This document shows, piece by piece, positions 1-6,524 of a DNA stretch of 17,544 bases. Made by a program: the position numbers and the translations under genes. Positions within the stretch are counted from its first letter, which is position 1. Each line of letters starts with the position of its first letter. Source of the stretch: DASUSF01 sp036375275 (lineage in GTDB: Bacteria > Pseudomonadota > Alphaproteobacteria > Geminicoccales > Geminicoccaceae); the NCBI GenBank assembly GCA_036375275.1, contig DASUSF010000390.1, forward strand, positions 1-17,544, written 5' to 3'. The notes below the pieces were generated by a model. It was not told the DNA's origin. It ran no database searches and was given only the letters and a program-made list of their open reading frames with translations.

Positions 1-1037
1 GCATCCAGCCGTTCCGGGATCTCGAAGCTCTTGCGCAGGATCAGGACCCAGTCGAAGAGGGTCGCGGCCCCGCCCGCCATGCCGAGTGTGGTCGCTAAGC
101 GGTCGAGCCGCTCCTCGACCGCCTCGAAGTTGATGCTCAGCACATAGGGCATGACGATCGCGATGGTCCGACCGTGGTGGACGTCGAGCAGGCCCCCGAT
201 CGGATGGGCCATCGCGTGCATCGCCCCCAGCCCCTTCTGGAACGCGACCGCACCCATGGCCGCCGCGGCGAGCATGTGCGCCCGGGCGGCGAGGTCGGCG
301 CCATCGTCGACCGCGGTCTCCAGCCAGCGGTGGATGAGCCGGATCGCCTCGGTGGCGATGCCGTCGGCCATCGGGTGGAAGCCGGGGGCGCACAGCGCCT
401 CGAGGCTGTGCGACAGCGCGTCCATGCCGGTCCAGGCAGTGAGCGCCGGCGGCAGCCCGAGGGTCAGCTCCGGATCGAGGATCACCTCGCCCGGCAGCAT
501 CTTCGGATGGAAGACGATCACCTTCTCGTGGGTCGCATCCCGCGTGACCACCGCCGCCCGGCCGACCTCCGATCCGGTGCCGGCGGTGGTCGGGACCGCG
601 ACCACCGGCGCCATGGCCTCGGCGTTCGCCCGGGTCCAGTTGTCGCCCCGGTCCTCGAAGTCGAAGATCGGCCGGCTCTGGCCGACCATGAGCGCGATCG
701 CCTTCGCGGCGTCGAGGCCGCTGCCGCCGCCGAACGCGACGACCCCGTCATGGCCGCCCGACCGGTAGGCATCGACGCCCAGCGCCACATCGACGTCACG
801 CGGGTTCGGGCGAAGCTCGCAGAACATCCGGGCCGCGAGCCCGCCCTCGCGCGCCAGCGCCATCACGCGGTCGCCGAGCGCGTGCCCCGCCAGTCCCGGG
901 TCGGTGACCACCATCGGCCGCTTGATCCCGAGCGCCCGGCAGGCGAGCGGCAGCTCGCGGATCCGGCCCGGCCCGAAGCGGATCCGGGTCGGGTACGACC
1001 AGTCGCCCCGAAGGGTCGTCGGATCGATGAAGCTCAT
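1..1037 (-). CDS. iron-containing alcohol dehydrogenase, N-terminal 345 residues (cut by window edge)
   Basis: The frame is open from the ATG at 1037 down to base 1, where the gene leaves the window, so the C-terminus is missing. GGAGG (1044-1048) lies 6 nt upstream and fixes the start. Family hallmarks are visible: the Gly-rich loop GGGSGLDAAK at residues 103-112, the NAD-binding PTTAGTGSE at 149-157, and the metal ligands Asp206, His210, His274 and His288, with the last two spaced exactly as in E. coli FucO (263/277). Members are soluble NAD(P)-dependent dehydrogenases that use Fe2+ (sometimes Zn2+) to interconvert alcohols and aldehydes. The substrate cannot be told from sequence. The gene is divergent from the DUF4160/DUF2442/guaA genes, with a 72-bp gap, and nothing nearby suggests a pathway. 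Confidence 0.93.
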   Translation of the reverse strand, partial: MSFIDPTTLRGDWSYPTRIRFGPGRIRELPLACRALGIKRPMVVTDPGLAGHALGDRVMALAREGGLAARMFCELRPNPRDVDVALGVDAYRSGGHDGVVAFGGGSGLDAAKAIALMVGQSRPIFDFEDRGDNWTRANAEAMAPVVAVPTTAGTGSEVGRAAVVTRDATHEKVIVFHPKMLPGEVILDPELTLGLPPALTAWTGMDALSHSLEALCAPGFHPMADGIATEAIRLIHRWLETAVDDGADLAARAHMLAAAAMGAVAFQKGLGAMHAMAHPIGGLLDVHHGRTIAIVMPYVLSINFEAVEERLDRLATTLGMAGGAATLFDWVLILRKSFEIPERLD

Positions 1038-1109
1038 TCATGTCCTCCAGAAGGCATGCTCCTCATCATGGTTCTCCCCGATGGCGCTTGGAGCCGCTAT
1101 GAACTGCTG

Positions 1110-1344
1110 ATGCCAACGATTCCGAGGTTGGCGCGGCTGGATCTTCCTGTTCTACGGCGCCGGTGGCAGCGAGCCGCCGCACGTCCATGTCAGGAAGGGT
1201 CGGCAGGAGGTTAAGTTCTGGCTCGACGATGCGAGCGTTGCCGCGCCGAGACATGTTCCCGAGCACCAGCTGAAGCTGCTCAGGCGCAAGGTTGTCGAAC
1301 AGCAGTCCTACTTCATGGAGGCGTGGCATGCCTATTTTGGATGA
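1110..1344 (+). pseudogene. DUF4160 protein gene with a frameshift near codon 8
   Basis: The body, read from 1135 to the TGA at 1342-1344, has the DUF4160 signature: an aromatic FLFY strand, then EPPHVHV, KFWLD, and a C-terminal EAWHAYFG. No start codon serves this frame, because a TGA at 1108-1110 lies just upstream. The expected DUF4160 beginning (MPTI.RL) is present at the ATG at 1110, but in another frame. Joining them needs one base removed at about 1131-1136 (gcgcgg); unrepaired, the ATG frame stops at 1214. The stop overlaps the DUF2442 start by 17 nt, as in intact DUF4160-DUF2442 pairs. DUF4160 proteins are small, of unknown biochemistry, and often beside DUF2442, which has suggested a toxin-antitoxin-like pair; that role is inference. 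A sequencing error is the main alternative to a true pseudogene. Confidence 0.75.
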
Positions 1345-1600
1345 TCCGCCTGATCCGATGGAGCCCGTTGCCATGGTCTGCACGCCCGACGAGCTGATCG
1401 TGACGCTTGCGCAGGGGCAGAGGATCGTCACCCCCCTCTGGTGGTACCCGCGGCTCCTCGAGGCGAGCCCGGCGCAGCGTCAGCGTGTGGAGCTGTCGCC
1501 TTTCGGTGTCCACTGGCCTGAGCTCGACGAAGATCTCAGCATCGAGGGCATGCTGGCCGGACGCAAGGCCCGTGGCAGCAGGCTGCCCGAACTGGCCTGA
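1328..1600 (+). CDS. DUF2442 domain protein (partner of DUF4160)
   Basis: This 90-residue protein starts at the ATG at 1328, with GGAGG (1317-1321) 6 nt upstream; a longer in-frame start at 1292 lies inside the DUF4160 gene and lacks such a site. The DUF2442 pattern is clear: a strand reading DELIVTLAQGQRI, then TPLWWYPRLLEASPAQR (the usual W(F/Y)PRL...A.P.QR), then FGVHWPELDEDLSIEGMLAG near the C-terminus. The function is unknown; DUF2442 members are small soluble proteins often encoded next to DUF4160, and may act as the antitoxin-like half of the pair (inference). It appears intact although its partner is frameshifted. guaA begins 21 bp downstream on the same strand, so co-transcription is likely. 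Confidence 0.88.
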   Translation: MPILDDPPDPMEPVAMVCTPDELIVTLAQGQRIVTPLWWYPRLLEASPAQRQRVELSPFGVHWPELDEDLSIEGMLAGRKARGSRLPELA

Positions 1601-1621
1601 TCCGGAGCACCAAACCGAGGT

Positions 1622-3166
1622 ATGACCGACAAGATCCTGATCCTCGACTTCGGCTCGCAGTACACCCAGCTGATCGCGCGCCGGGTGCGCGAGGTCGGGG
1701 TGTACAGCGAGATCCTGCCCTGCACCGCGAGCGACGCCGAGATCCGCGCCTTCGGGGCCAGGGGCGTCATCCTCTCCGGCAGCCCCGCATCGACCACCGA
1801 AGCGGACGCGCCGGCCGCACCCGCCGCGGTGTTCGAGCTCGGCGTCCCGATCCTCGGCATCTGCTACGGCGAGCAGACCATCTGCGCCCAGCTCGGCGGC
1901 CGGATCGAGATCGGCGACCACCGCGAGTTCGGCCGCGCCTTCGTCGACGTGATCGACGACTGCCCGCTGTTCGAGGGGGTCTGGGCGAAGGGTGCCCGCG
2001 AGCAGGTCTGGATGAGCCACGGCGACCGGGTGGTCGAGCTGCCCGACGGCTTCCGGGTGGTCGCGACCTCGGAGGCCTCGCCCTTCGCCGCGATCGCCGA
2101 CGACGTGCGGCGGATCTACGGCGTCCAGTTCCACCCGGAGGTCGTGCACACCCCGCACGGCCGGGAGCTGCTCCGGACCTTCGCGCTCGGGATCGCCGGC
2201 TGCCGCGGCGACTGGTCGATGGCGCGGTTTCGGGAGATCGAAATCCAGAGGATCCGGGATCAGGTCGGGGACGGCCGGGTGATCTGCGGCCTCTCGGGCG
2301 GGGTCGATTCGGCGGTGACCGCACTCCTGGTGCACGAGGCGGTGGGCGATCAGCTGACCTGCGTGCTGGTCGACACCGGGCTGCTCCGCGCGGGCGAGGC
2401 CGAAGAGATCGTCCGGCTGTTCCAGGGTCGCTACAACATCCCCCTCGTCGTCGCCGACGCCGCCCACCGCTTTCTCGACGGCCTCGCGGGCGTCGCCGAC
2501 CCCGAGGCGAAGCGGAAGGTGATCGGCCGGACCTTCATCGAGGTATTCGAGGCGGAGGCCACCAAGCTCGGCGGGGCCGACCTCCTCGCCCAGGGCACGC
2601 TCTATCCCGACGTGATCGAGAGCGTCTCGTTCAAGGGGCCGAGCGTCACGATCAAGTCGCACCACAACGTCGGCGGCCTGCCCGAGCGGATGCGGATGGG
2701 CCTGGTCGAGCCGCTCCGCGAGCTGTTCAAGGACGAGGTCCGGGAGCTGGGGCGCGAGCTCGGCCTCCCGGACGGCTTCGTCGGCCGGCACCCCTTCCCG
2801 GGGCCGGGCCTTGCGGTCCGGGTGCTCGGCGAGGTCACGCCCGAGCGGGTCGAGGTGCTCCGGAAGGCGGACCGGATCTTCCTCGAGGAGATCCGGACCG
2901 AGGGCCTGTACGACGCCATCTGGCAGGCGTTCGCGGTGCTGCTGCCGGTCCGGACGGTCGGCGTCATGGGCGATGCCCGCACCTACGAGAACGTCTGCGC
3001 GCTCCGCGCCGTGACCTCGCTCGACGGCATGACCGCGGACTTCTTCCACTTCGACCTGGCGTTCCTCGGCCGGGTCGCGAATAGGATCGTCAACGAGGTC
3101 CGGGGCATCAACCGGGTGACCTACGACGTCACCAGCAAGCCCCCCGGCACGATCGAGTGGGAGTGA
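1622..3166 (+). CDS. guaA: GMP synthase, glutamine-hydrolysing
   Basis: GuaA converts XMP to GMP using ATP and glutamine, the last step of GMP synthesis, in the cytoplasm. The 514 residues match the usual length. The N-terminal class I glutamine amidotransferase domain (about 3-190) opens with ILDFGSQYTQLIARRV and carries the triad Cys81 (GICYGEQ), His171 and Glu173. The ATP-pyrophosphatase domain follows, with the P-loop SGGVDS at 225-230. The C-terminal dimerisation/XMP-binding domain has HHNVGGLPERM (347-357), GRHPFPGPGLAVR (388-400) and the terminal SKPPGTIEWE. The start MTDKILILDFGSQ is the normal family N-terminus, although the ribosome site is poor: GAGG ends 1 nt before the ATG and GGAG (1604-1607) is 14 nt away. 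Translation may therefore lean on coupling to DUF2442, which ends 21 bp upstream. Confidence 0.98.
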   Translation: MTDKILILDFGSQYTQLIARRVREVGVYSEILPCTASDAEIRAFGARGVILSGSPASTTEADAPAAPAAVFELGVPILGICYGEQTICAQLGGRIEIGDHREFGRAFVDVIDDCPLFEGVWAKGAREQVWMSHGDRVVELPDGFRVVATSEASPFAAIADDVRRIYGVQFHPEVVHTPHGRELLRTFALGIAGCRGDWSMARFREIEIQRIRDQVGDGRVICGLSGGVDSAVTALLVHEAVGDQLTCVLVDTGLLRAGEAEEIVRLFQGRYNIPLVVADAAHRFLDGLAGVADPEAKRKVIGRTFIEVFEAEATKLGGADLLAQGTLYPDVIESVSFKGPSVTIKSHHNVGGLPERMRMGLVEPLRELFKDEVRELGRELGLPDGFVGRHPFPGPGLAVRVLGEVTPERVEVLRKADRIFLEEIRTEGLYDAIWQAFAVLLPVRTVGVMGDARTYENVCALRAVTSLDGMTADFFHFDLAFLGRVANRIVNEVRGINRVTYDVTSKPPGTIEWE

Positions 3167-3218
3167 CGGCTCAACGAGCAGCCATTTGCATGGCGGATTT
3201 GGACGCTTGTCTGGCCAA

Positions 3219-3728
3219 TTAGTTAAACGTGCATTCGGAGGCGAGGACATATCCGTTAGCCACTGCCCCCCGACTCCAGAAGTCCGTGACCTTGTGGCGG
3301 CTGAAGTATGCTATTCCCAACTTTGGAAAAAAGGAATCCAGGTAGGCTGAACCCGGATCAACCGAAACAGAGGCAATGTACGTCTCAGAATAATGAATCA
3401 GAACAGACTTCTTCAGTTCGGTAGGCGATATCGCTTCTACTTCTTCTTTCGTCAATCCTTCTGGGACGGTAGATCCCCAGATGCTCCACAAGATTTTCGG
3501 GTCTTCGTCAAAGATCATGAAGGTCGGGGACACCCCTCGGAATCCGTCGCGATCTTCGACGAACCCGTCCTTCGGCTGTTGGATCACGTTGCCTTGGATG
3601 TCTTCGAGGTGTCCGAAGCCCAGGCTCGGGCCTTCGGGTGACGAGCACCGGATCAAAAGCGCAGCGTCGGCCGCCCCTGCAGCAACGATGCAGCACCAAC
3701 TTGAGAACATGAGAAATCTGAAACCCAT
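3219..3728 (-). CDS. secreted protein of unknown function in a low-GC islet
   Basis: I do not recognise this 169-residue protein. Residues 1-22 look like a Sec signal peptide: Arg4, a hydrophobic stretch, then a small-residue AAGAADA site with likely cleavage near residue 22. The mature part would be a periplasmic or exported protein of about 147 residues holding just two cysteines, Cys28 and Cys166, near its two ends, well placed for one disulfide. A terminal Cys near a strand of the type NGYVLASECTF recalls small exported proteins common in rhizobia, but that is only a resemblance. The start at 3728 follows a weak GTGGG. Base composition is very unlike the neighbours: hand counts give 45%, 42% and 50% GC for rows 3301, 3361 and 3421, against about 70% in guaA. 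Recent acquisition is the natural reading. It converges on guaA. Confidence 0.7.
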   Translation of the reverse strand: MGFRFLMFSSWCCIVAAGAADAALLIRCSSPEGPSLGFGHLEDIQGNVIQQPKDGFVEDRDGFRGVSPTFMIFDEDPKILWSIWGSTVPEGLTKEEVEAISPTELKKSVLIHYSETYIASVSVDPGSAYLDSFFPKLGIAYFSRHKVTDFWSRGAVANGYVLASECTFN

Positions 3729-3802
3729 GATGTACCCACAGCGTCAGAAACCTTAGTCCACAGGATCACCGAAAGGTAGAAAGAGCAAGAAGAAAAGCGC
3801 GT

Positions 3803-4375
3803 TTAAAGATGGTTTTGAGCGGCCGACGTCAGGCCGGGGTGCAGCTCGTAGCCGGCTTCGAGGGTGTGCTCCGCGCCGTCCGCCCTGAGCCAGCTCGAAT
3901 AGAGGTGAAAGCCGCGCACCGTGAACGGCGCGCTCCGGTACAGGCTGTGCGCCGCCAGCCAGGAGGCGAGACGCTGCGGCGCTGGCGGCCGCCGGAGCCG
4001 CGCGAGGGTGATGTGGGGGGTGAACTTCCGCCCCTCCGCCGGCAGGCCGATCTCGTCGAGCGCCCGGTCGACCGCGCGCTTCAGCCGCTTGAGCGGCTCG
4101 CTCTTCTCGACCCCGGCCCAGATGATCCGCGGCTCGCCGCGCGGCGGGAAGTGGCCGATCCCGCCGAGCCTCAGCTCGAACGGCGCGCCATCGACCAGCG
4201 TCAGCGCCTCGACCACGTCCTCCATGCGGCCGTTGTCGACCTCGCCGATGAAGCGGAGCGTCAGGTGCTGCTCGTCGGGCAGCAGCCAGCGCACGTCGCC
4301 GAGCCCCCGGGTCAGCGGCGCCAGCGACAGCTTGATGTCTTCGGGGAGGTCGAGGGCGACGAACAGGCGGGGCAC
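3803..4375 (-). CDS. thpR: RNA 2',3'-cyclic phosphodiesterase (2H family)
   Basis: The 190-residue protein is a 2H phosphoesterase of the ThpR/LigT type, which opens RNA 2',3'-cyclic phosphates (and in vitro joins 2'-5' RNA ends). It opens with the usual MPRLFVALDLPE. The two catalytic HxTx motifs are intact: His37-Leu-Thr39-Leu and His121-Ile-Thr123-Leu, about 84 residues apart as expected. Between them lies the normal FELRLGGIGHFPPRGEPRIIWAG segment. Translation starts at a GTG at 4375, chosen because GGAGG (4381-4385) lies 5 nt upstream and the family N-terminus begins exactly there. The gene is divergent from the yfgM-like operon and has a good promoter of its own. It is probably monocistronic, since the next minus-strand gene lies in the low-GC islet. 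Confidence 0.95.
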   Translation of the reverse strand: MPRLFVALDLPEDIKLSLAPLTRGLGDVRWLLPDEQHLTLRFIGEVDNGRMEDVVEALTLVDGAPFELRLGGIGHFPPRGEPRIIWAGVEKSEPLKRLKRAVDRALDEIGLPAEGRKFTPHITLARLRRPPAPQRLASWLAAHSLYRSAPFTVRGFHLYSSWLRADGAEHTLEAGYELHPGLTSAAQNHL

Positions 4376-4404
4376 GGAAACCTCCCTCCAGACCTTCTGG
4401 CCCT

Positions 4405-4433
4405 GCTATAGAGGCGGAAGCCGCTATTGCCAA
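4405..4433 (-). promoter_or_regulatory. sigma-70-type promoter of thpR
   Basis: On the minus strand TTGGCA (4433-4428, 5 of 6 matches to TTGACA) is followed after exactly 17 nt by TATAGC (4410-4405, 4 of 6 to TATAAT). Transcription would start near 4398, giving a leader of about 23 nt that holds the GGAGG and the GTG start of thpR. The AT-containing boxes stand out in this GC-rich gap. Inferred from sequence alone. Confidence 0.5.
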
Positions 4434-4492
4434 ATGCCGGGGCGTTCCATAGGTCTGGCGCAGCCTTAAACCTCTGCGGGAGATCACGGCCG

Positions 4493-5185
4493 GTGAGGGG
4501 CGACGAGTTCATCCGCGAAGTCGACGAGGCGGTCCGCCAGGAGCGCTGGCTCGGTCTCTGGAAGACCTACGGCACGTACATCGTCGGCGGCGCGATCGCG
4601 GTGGTGCTCGGGACGACCGCCGGCGTCGGCTGGCGCGAATGGCAGGAGAGCAGCCGGCTCGCCGAGGCCAGGCAGTACGCCGAGGCGGCCCGCCTGCTCC
4701 GGAGCGATCAGCCGGAGAAGGCAGCCGACGCCTTCGCGGCGATCGCCGAGGATGGCGAACACGGCTACGCCGTGCTGGCGCGCCTGCGGCTCGCGGAGGC
4801 GCGGGCGGCGGCCGGCGACCCGGCAGGGGGCACGGCGACGCTCGAGGGCCTCGCCGAGGACGACGGCGCGGGCGAGCTTTACCGCCAGTTGAGCCGGCTC
4901 CTGGTCCTCCAGCAGCAGCTGCAGGAGCTCGGCCCCGAGCGGACCCTGGCGGAGCTGCAGCCCCTGCTCGCCGAGGAGGCGCCCTGGCGACACAGCGCGC
5001 TCGAGCTGAAGGCGCTCGCCGAGCTCGAGGCGGGGGCGGAGGTCGAGGCGAGAAACACGCTGAGCGGCCTCGTGTCCGATCCGACCACCCCGTCCGGGGT
5101 GAGCCGGCGCGCGTCCGAGCTGCTGCAGGCGCTCGGCGGGCCGGTCGAGGAGGCTGCCCCGGCCGGGGGCGCGGGCGCGTCGTGA
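4493..5185 (+). CDS. YfgM-like membrane-anchored TPR protein
   Basis: This 230-residue protein starts at a GTG at 4493, preceded by GGGAG (4478-4482). An ATG at 4427 in the same frame would add 22 residues with no family resemblance and has no ribosome site. The N-terminus (DEFIREVDEAVRQERW) is typical of alphaproteobacterial YfgM-like proteins. A single membrane helix follows at about 27-47, and the rest is alpha-helical, Ala/Glu/Leu-rich TPR-like sequence facing the periplasm. E. coli YfgM is an ancillary SecYEG subunit that interacts with periplasmic chaperones such as PpiD. Identity is supported by synteny: in E. coli yfgM is followed by bamB and der, exactly the order here. The TGA overlaps the next GTG by 4 nt (GTGA), so the operon is translationally coupled. 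Confidence 0.88.
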   Translation: MRGDEFIREVDEAVRQERWLGLWKTYGTYIVGGAIAVVLGTTAGVGWREWQESSRLAEARQYAEAARLLRSDQPEKAADAFAAIAEDGEHGYAVLARLRLAEARAAAGDPAGGTATLEGLAEDDGAGELYRQLSRLLVLQQQLQELGPERTLAELQPLLAEEAPWRHSALELKALAELEAGAEVEARNTLSGLVSDPTTPSGVSRRASELLQALGGPVEEAAPAGGAGAS

Positions 5186-6507
5186 AGGCGCGGATCGGGC
5201 TCGCGCTCGGCCTCGGGATCGGCCTCGCCGGGTGCTCGGGCGGCTGGTTCGGCGGCGATGAGGAGGGAACCCGGCTGCCGGGCGAGCGGATCCCGGTGAT
5301 GCTCCTCGAGCGGGAGCTGACCCCCGATCCGCAGCTCACGGGGCTCGACGTCCGACTGCCACCGCCGGTCCGGAACGCTGCCTGGACCCAGGCCGGCGGC
5401 GACCCCGCTCACGCGATGCACCATCTCGCGGCCGCAGATCGCCTGGACCTCGCCTGGCGGGCGGACATCGGCGAGGCGGGCGGCGCCTCGGGCCAGCTGC
5501 TCGCACGGCCGGTCGCCGCCGGCGGGCGCGTCTTCACGATGGATGCCGAGGGGACGATCAGCGCATTCGCGGCGCAGGACGGCGCGCGCCTCTGGCAGAC
5601 CACCCCCGACGACCTCGACCCGGACGGCGCGGTCCTCGGGGGCGGCGTCGCGCTCGGCGAGGGCTCCCTGTTCGCGACCGTCAGCTCGGGCGTGGTCCTC
5701 GCCCTCGATCCCGCCAGCGGCCGCGAGCTCTGGCGCCAGGACCTCGGCCTGCCGCTGCGCGCCGCACCGACCGTCGCCGGCGACCTGGTGCTGGCGCTCT
5801 CGGCCGACAACCAGCTCTACGCGCTCGACGCGTCGAGCGGGCGGCCGGTCTGGCGGCACAGCGGCTTCTTCGAGAGCGCGGGGCTGCTCGGCGGGCCGAG
5901 CCCGGCGGTCCAGAACGACATCGTGATCGTCCCCTACTCCTCCGCCGAGGTGTACGCGCTCCGGCTCGACACCGGGCGACCGATCTGGAACGACACCGTG
6001 CAGCGCCCGCGCCGCACCCTCGCCCTCGCCGAGATCAACGACATCGACGGTCATCCGGTGATCGACGGCGGGGCGGTGTTCATCGCCGGGCACGGCGGCC
6101 AGATGGCGGCGCTCGACCTGCGGCGCGGGATCCGGGCCTGGGACATCGACCTCGCGAGCACCCAGACGCCGTGGGTCGCGGGCGACTACATCTACGTGCT
6201 CACCACCCGCGCCGAGGTGGTCTGCCTGCTCCGGCAGAACGGGCGCGTCCGCTGGGTCAGCCCGCTGCCGCGCCTCGAGGATCCGGACGACCCTGCCTCG
6301 CTGTCGATCAACTGGCACGGGCCGATCCTGGTCGGCGACCGCCTGCTGCTCGCCGGCTCCGACGGCCAGATGATCGCGATGTCGCCCTACAACGGCGAGA
6401 TCCTCGGCCGGATCGAGCTCGCCGGCCCGGTGCAGGTGCCCCCGATTGCGGTCGAGGGAAGCGTGTTCGTGCTGACCGAGGAGGCCGAGCTGCTCGCGTT
6501 CCGCTGA
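5182..6507 (+). CDS. bamB: outer-membrane assembly lipoprotein BamB
   Basis: BamB is the beta-propeller lipoprotein of the BAM complex, which inserts beta-barrel proteins into the outer membrane. The start is the GTG at 5182, overlapping the yfgM-like stop (GTGA); it yields a lipoprotein signal with lipobox LAGC and Cys18 as the lipidation site, which longer readings of this frame would bury. Residues from about 65 to 441 form PQQ-like propeller blades with repeated units such as VLALDPASGRELWRQDL, LYALDASSGRPVWRH and AALDLRRGIRAWD. The length (441) is longer than E. coli BamB (392), the extra lying mostly in the N-terminal linker before the propeller, which is usual for alphaproteobacterial forms. 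der follows 17 bp after the stop. Confidence 0.94.
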   Translation: MKARIGLALGLGIGLAGCSGGWFGGDEEGTRLPGERIPVMLLERELTPDPQLTGLDVRLPPPVRNAAWTQAGGDPAHAMHHLAAADRLDLAWRADIGEAGGASGQLLARPVAAGGRVFTMDAEGTISAFAAQDGARLWQTTPDDLDPDGAVLGGGVALGEGSLFATVSSGVVLALDPASGRELWRQDLGLPLRAAPTVAGDLVLALSADNQLYALDASSGRPVWRHSGFFESAGLLGGPSPAVQNDIVIVPYSSAEVYALRLDTGRPIWNDTVQRPRRTLALAEINDIDGHPVIDGGAVFIAGHGGQMAALDLRRGIRAWDIDLASTQTPWVAGDYIYVLTTRAEVVCLLRQNGRVRWVSPLPRLEDPDDPASLSINWHGPILVGDRLLLAGSDGQMIAMSPYNGEILGRIELAGPVQVPPIAVEGSVFVLTEEAELLAFR

Positions 6508-6524
6508 GCCGCGTCGCATCAACC

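Noticed and set aside
174..1214. 346-residue plus-strand frame opposite the alcohol dehydrogenase
   Set aside because: Antisense shadow of a gene with all catalytic motifs. Only its last codons coincide with the DUF4160 ATG frame.
3181..3194. GCCAT-TTGC-ATGGC hairpin after guaA
   Set aside because: The stem has only 5 bp and no T-tract follows, too weak to call a terminator.
1313..3250. 645-residue minus-strand frame opposite guaA
   Set aside because: It is antisense to a complete guaA. The composition is that of a GC-rich shadow frame (Arg/Asp/Pro/His-rich), with no domain.
4427..4492. ATG at 4427 as start of the yfgM-like gene
   Set aside because: No ribosome site and an N-terminal extension without family character; it also lies across the thpR promoter region. 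The GTG at 4493 fits better.
4639..5181. Long N-terminal extension of bamB
   Set aside because: It overlaps the yfgM-like gene in another frame and would bury the lipoprotein signal. The GTG at 5182 gives a proper lipobox.
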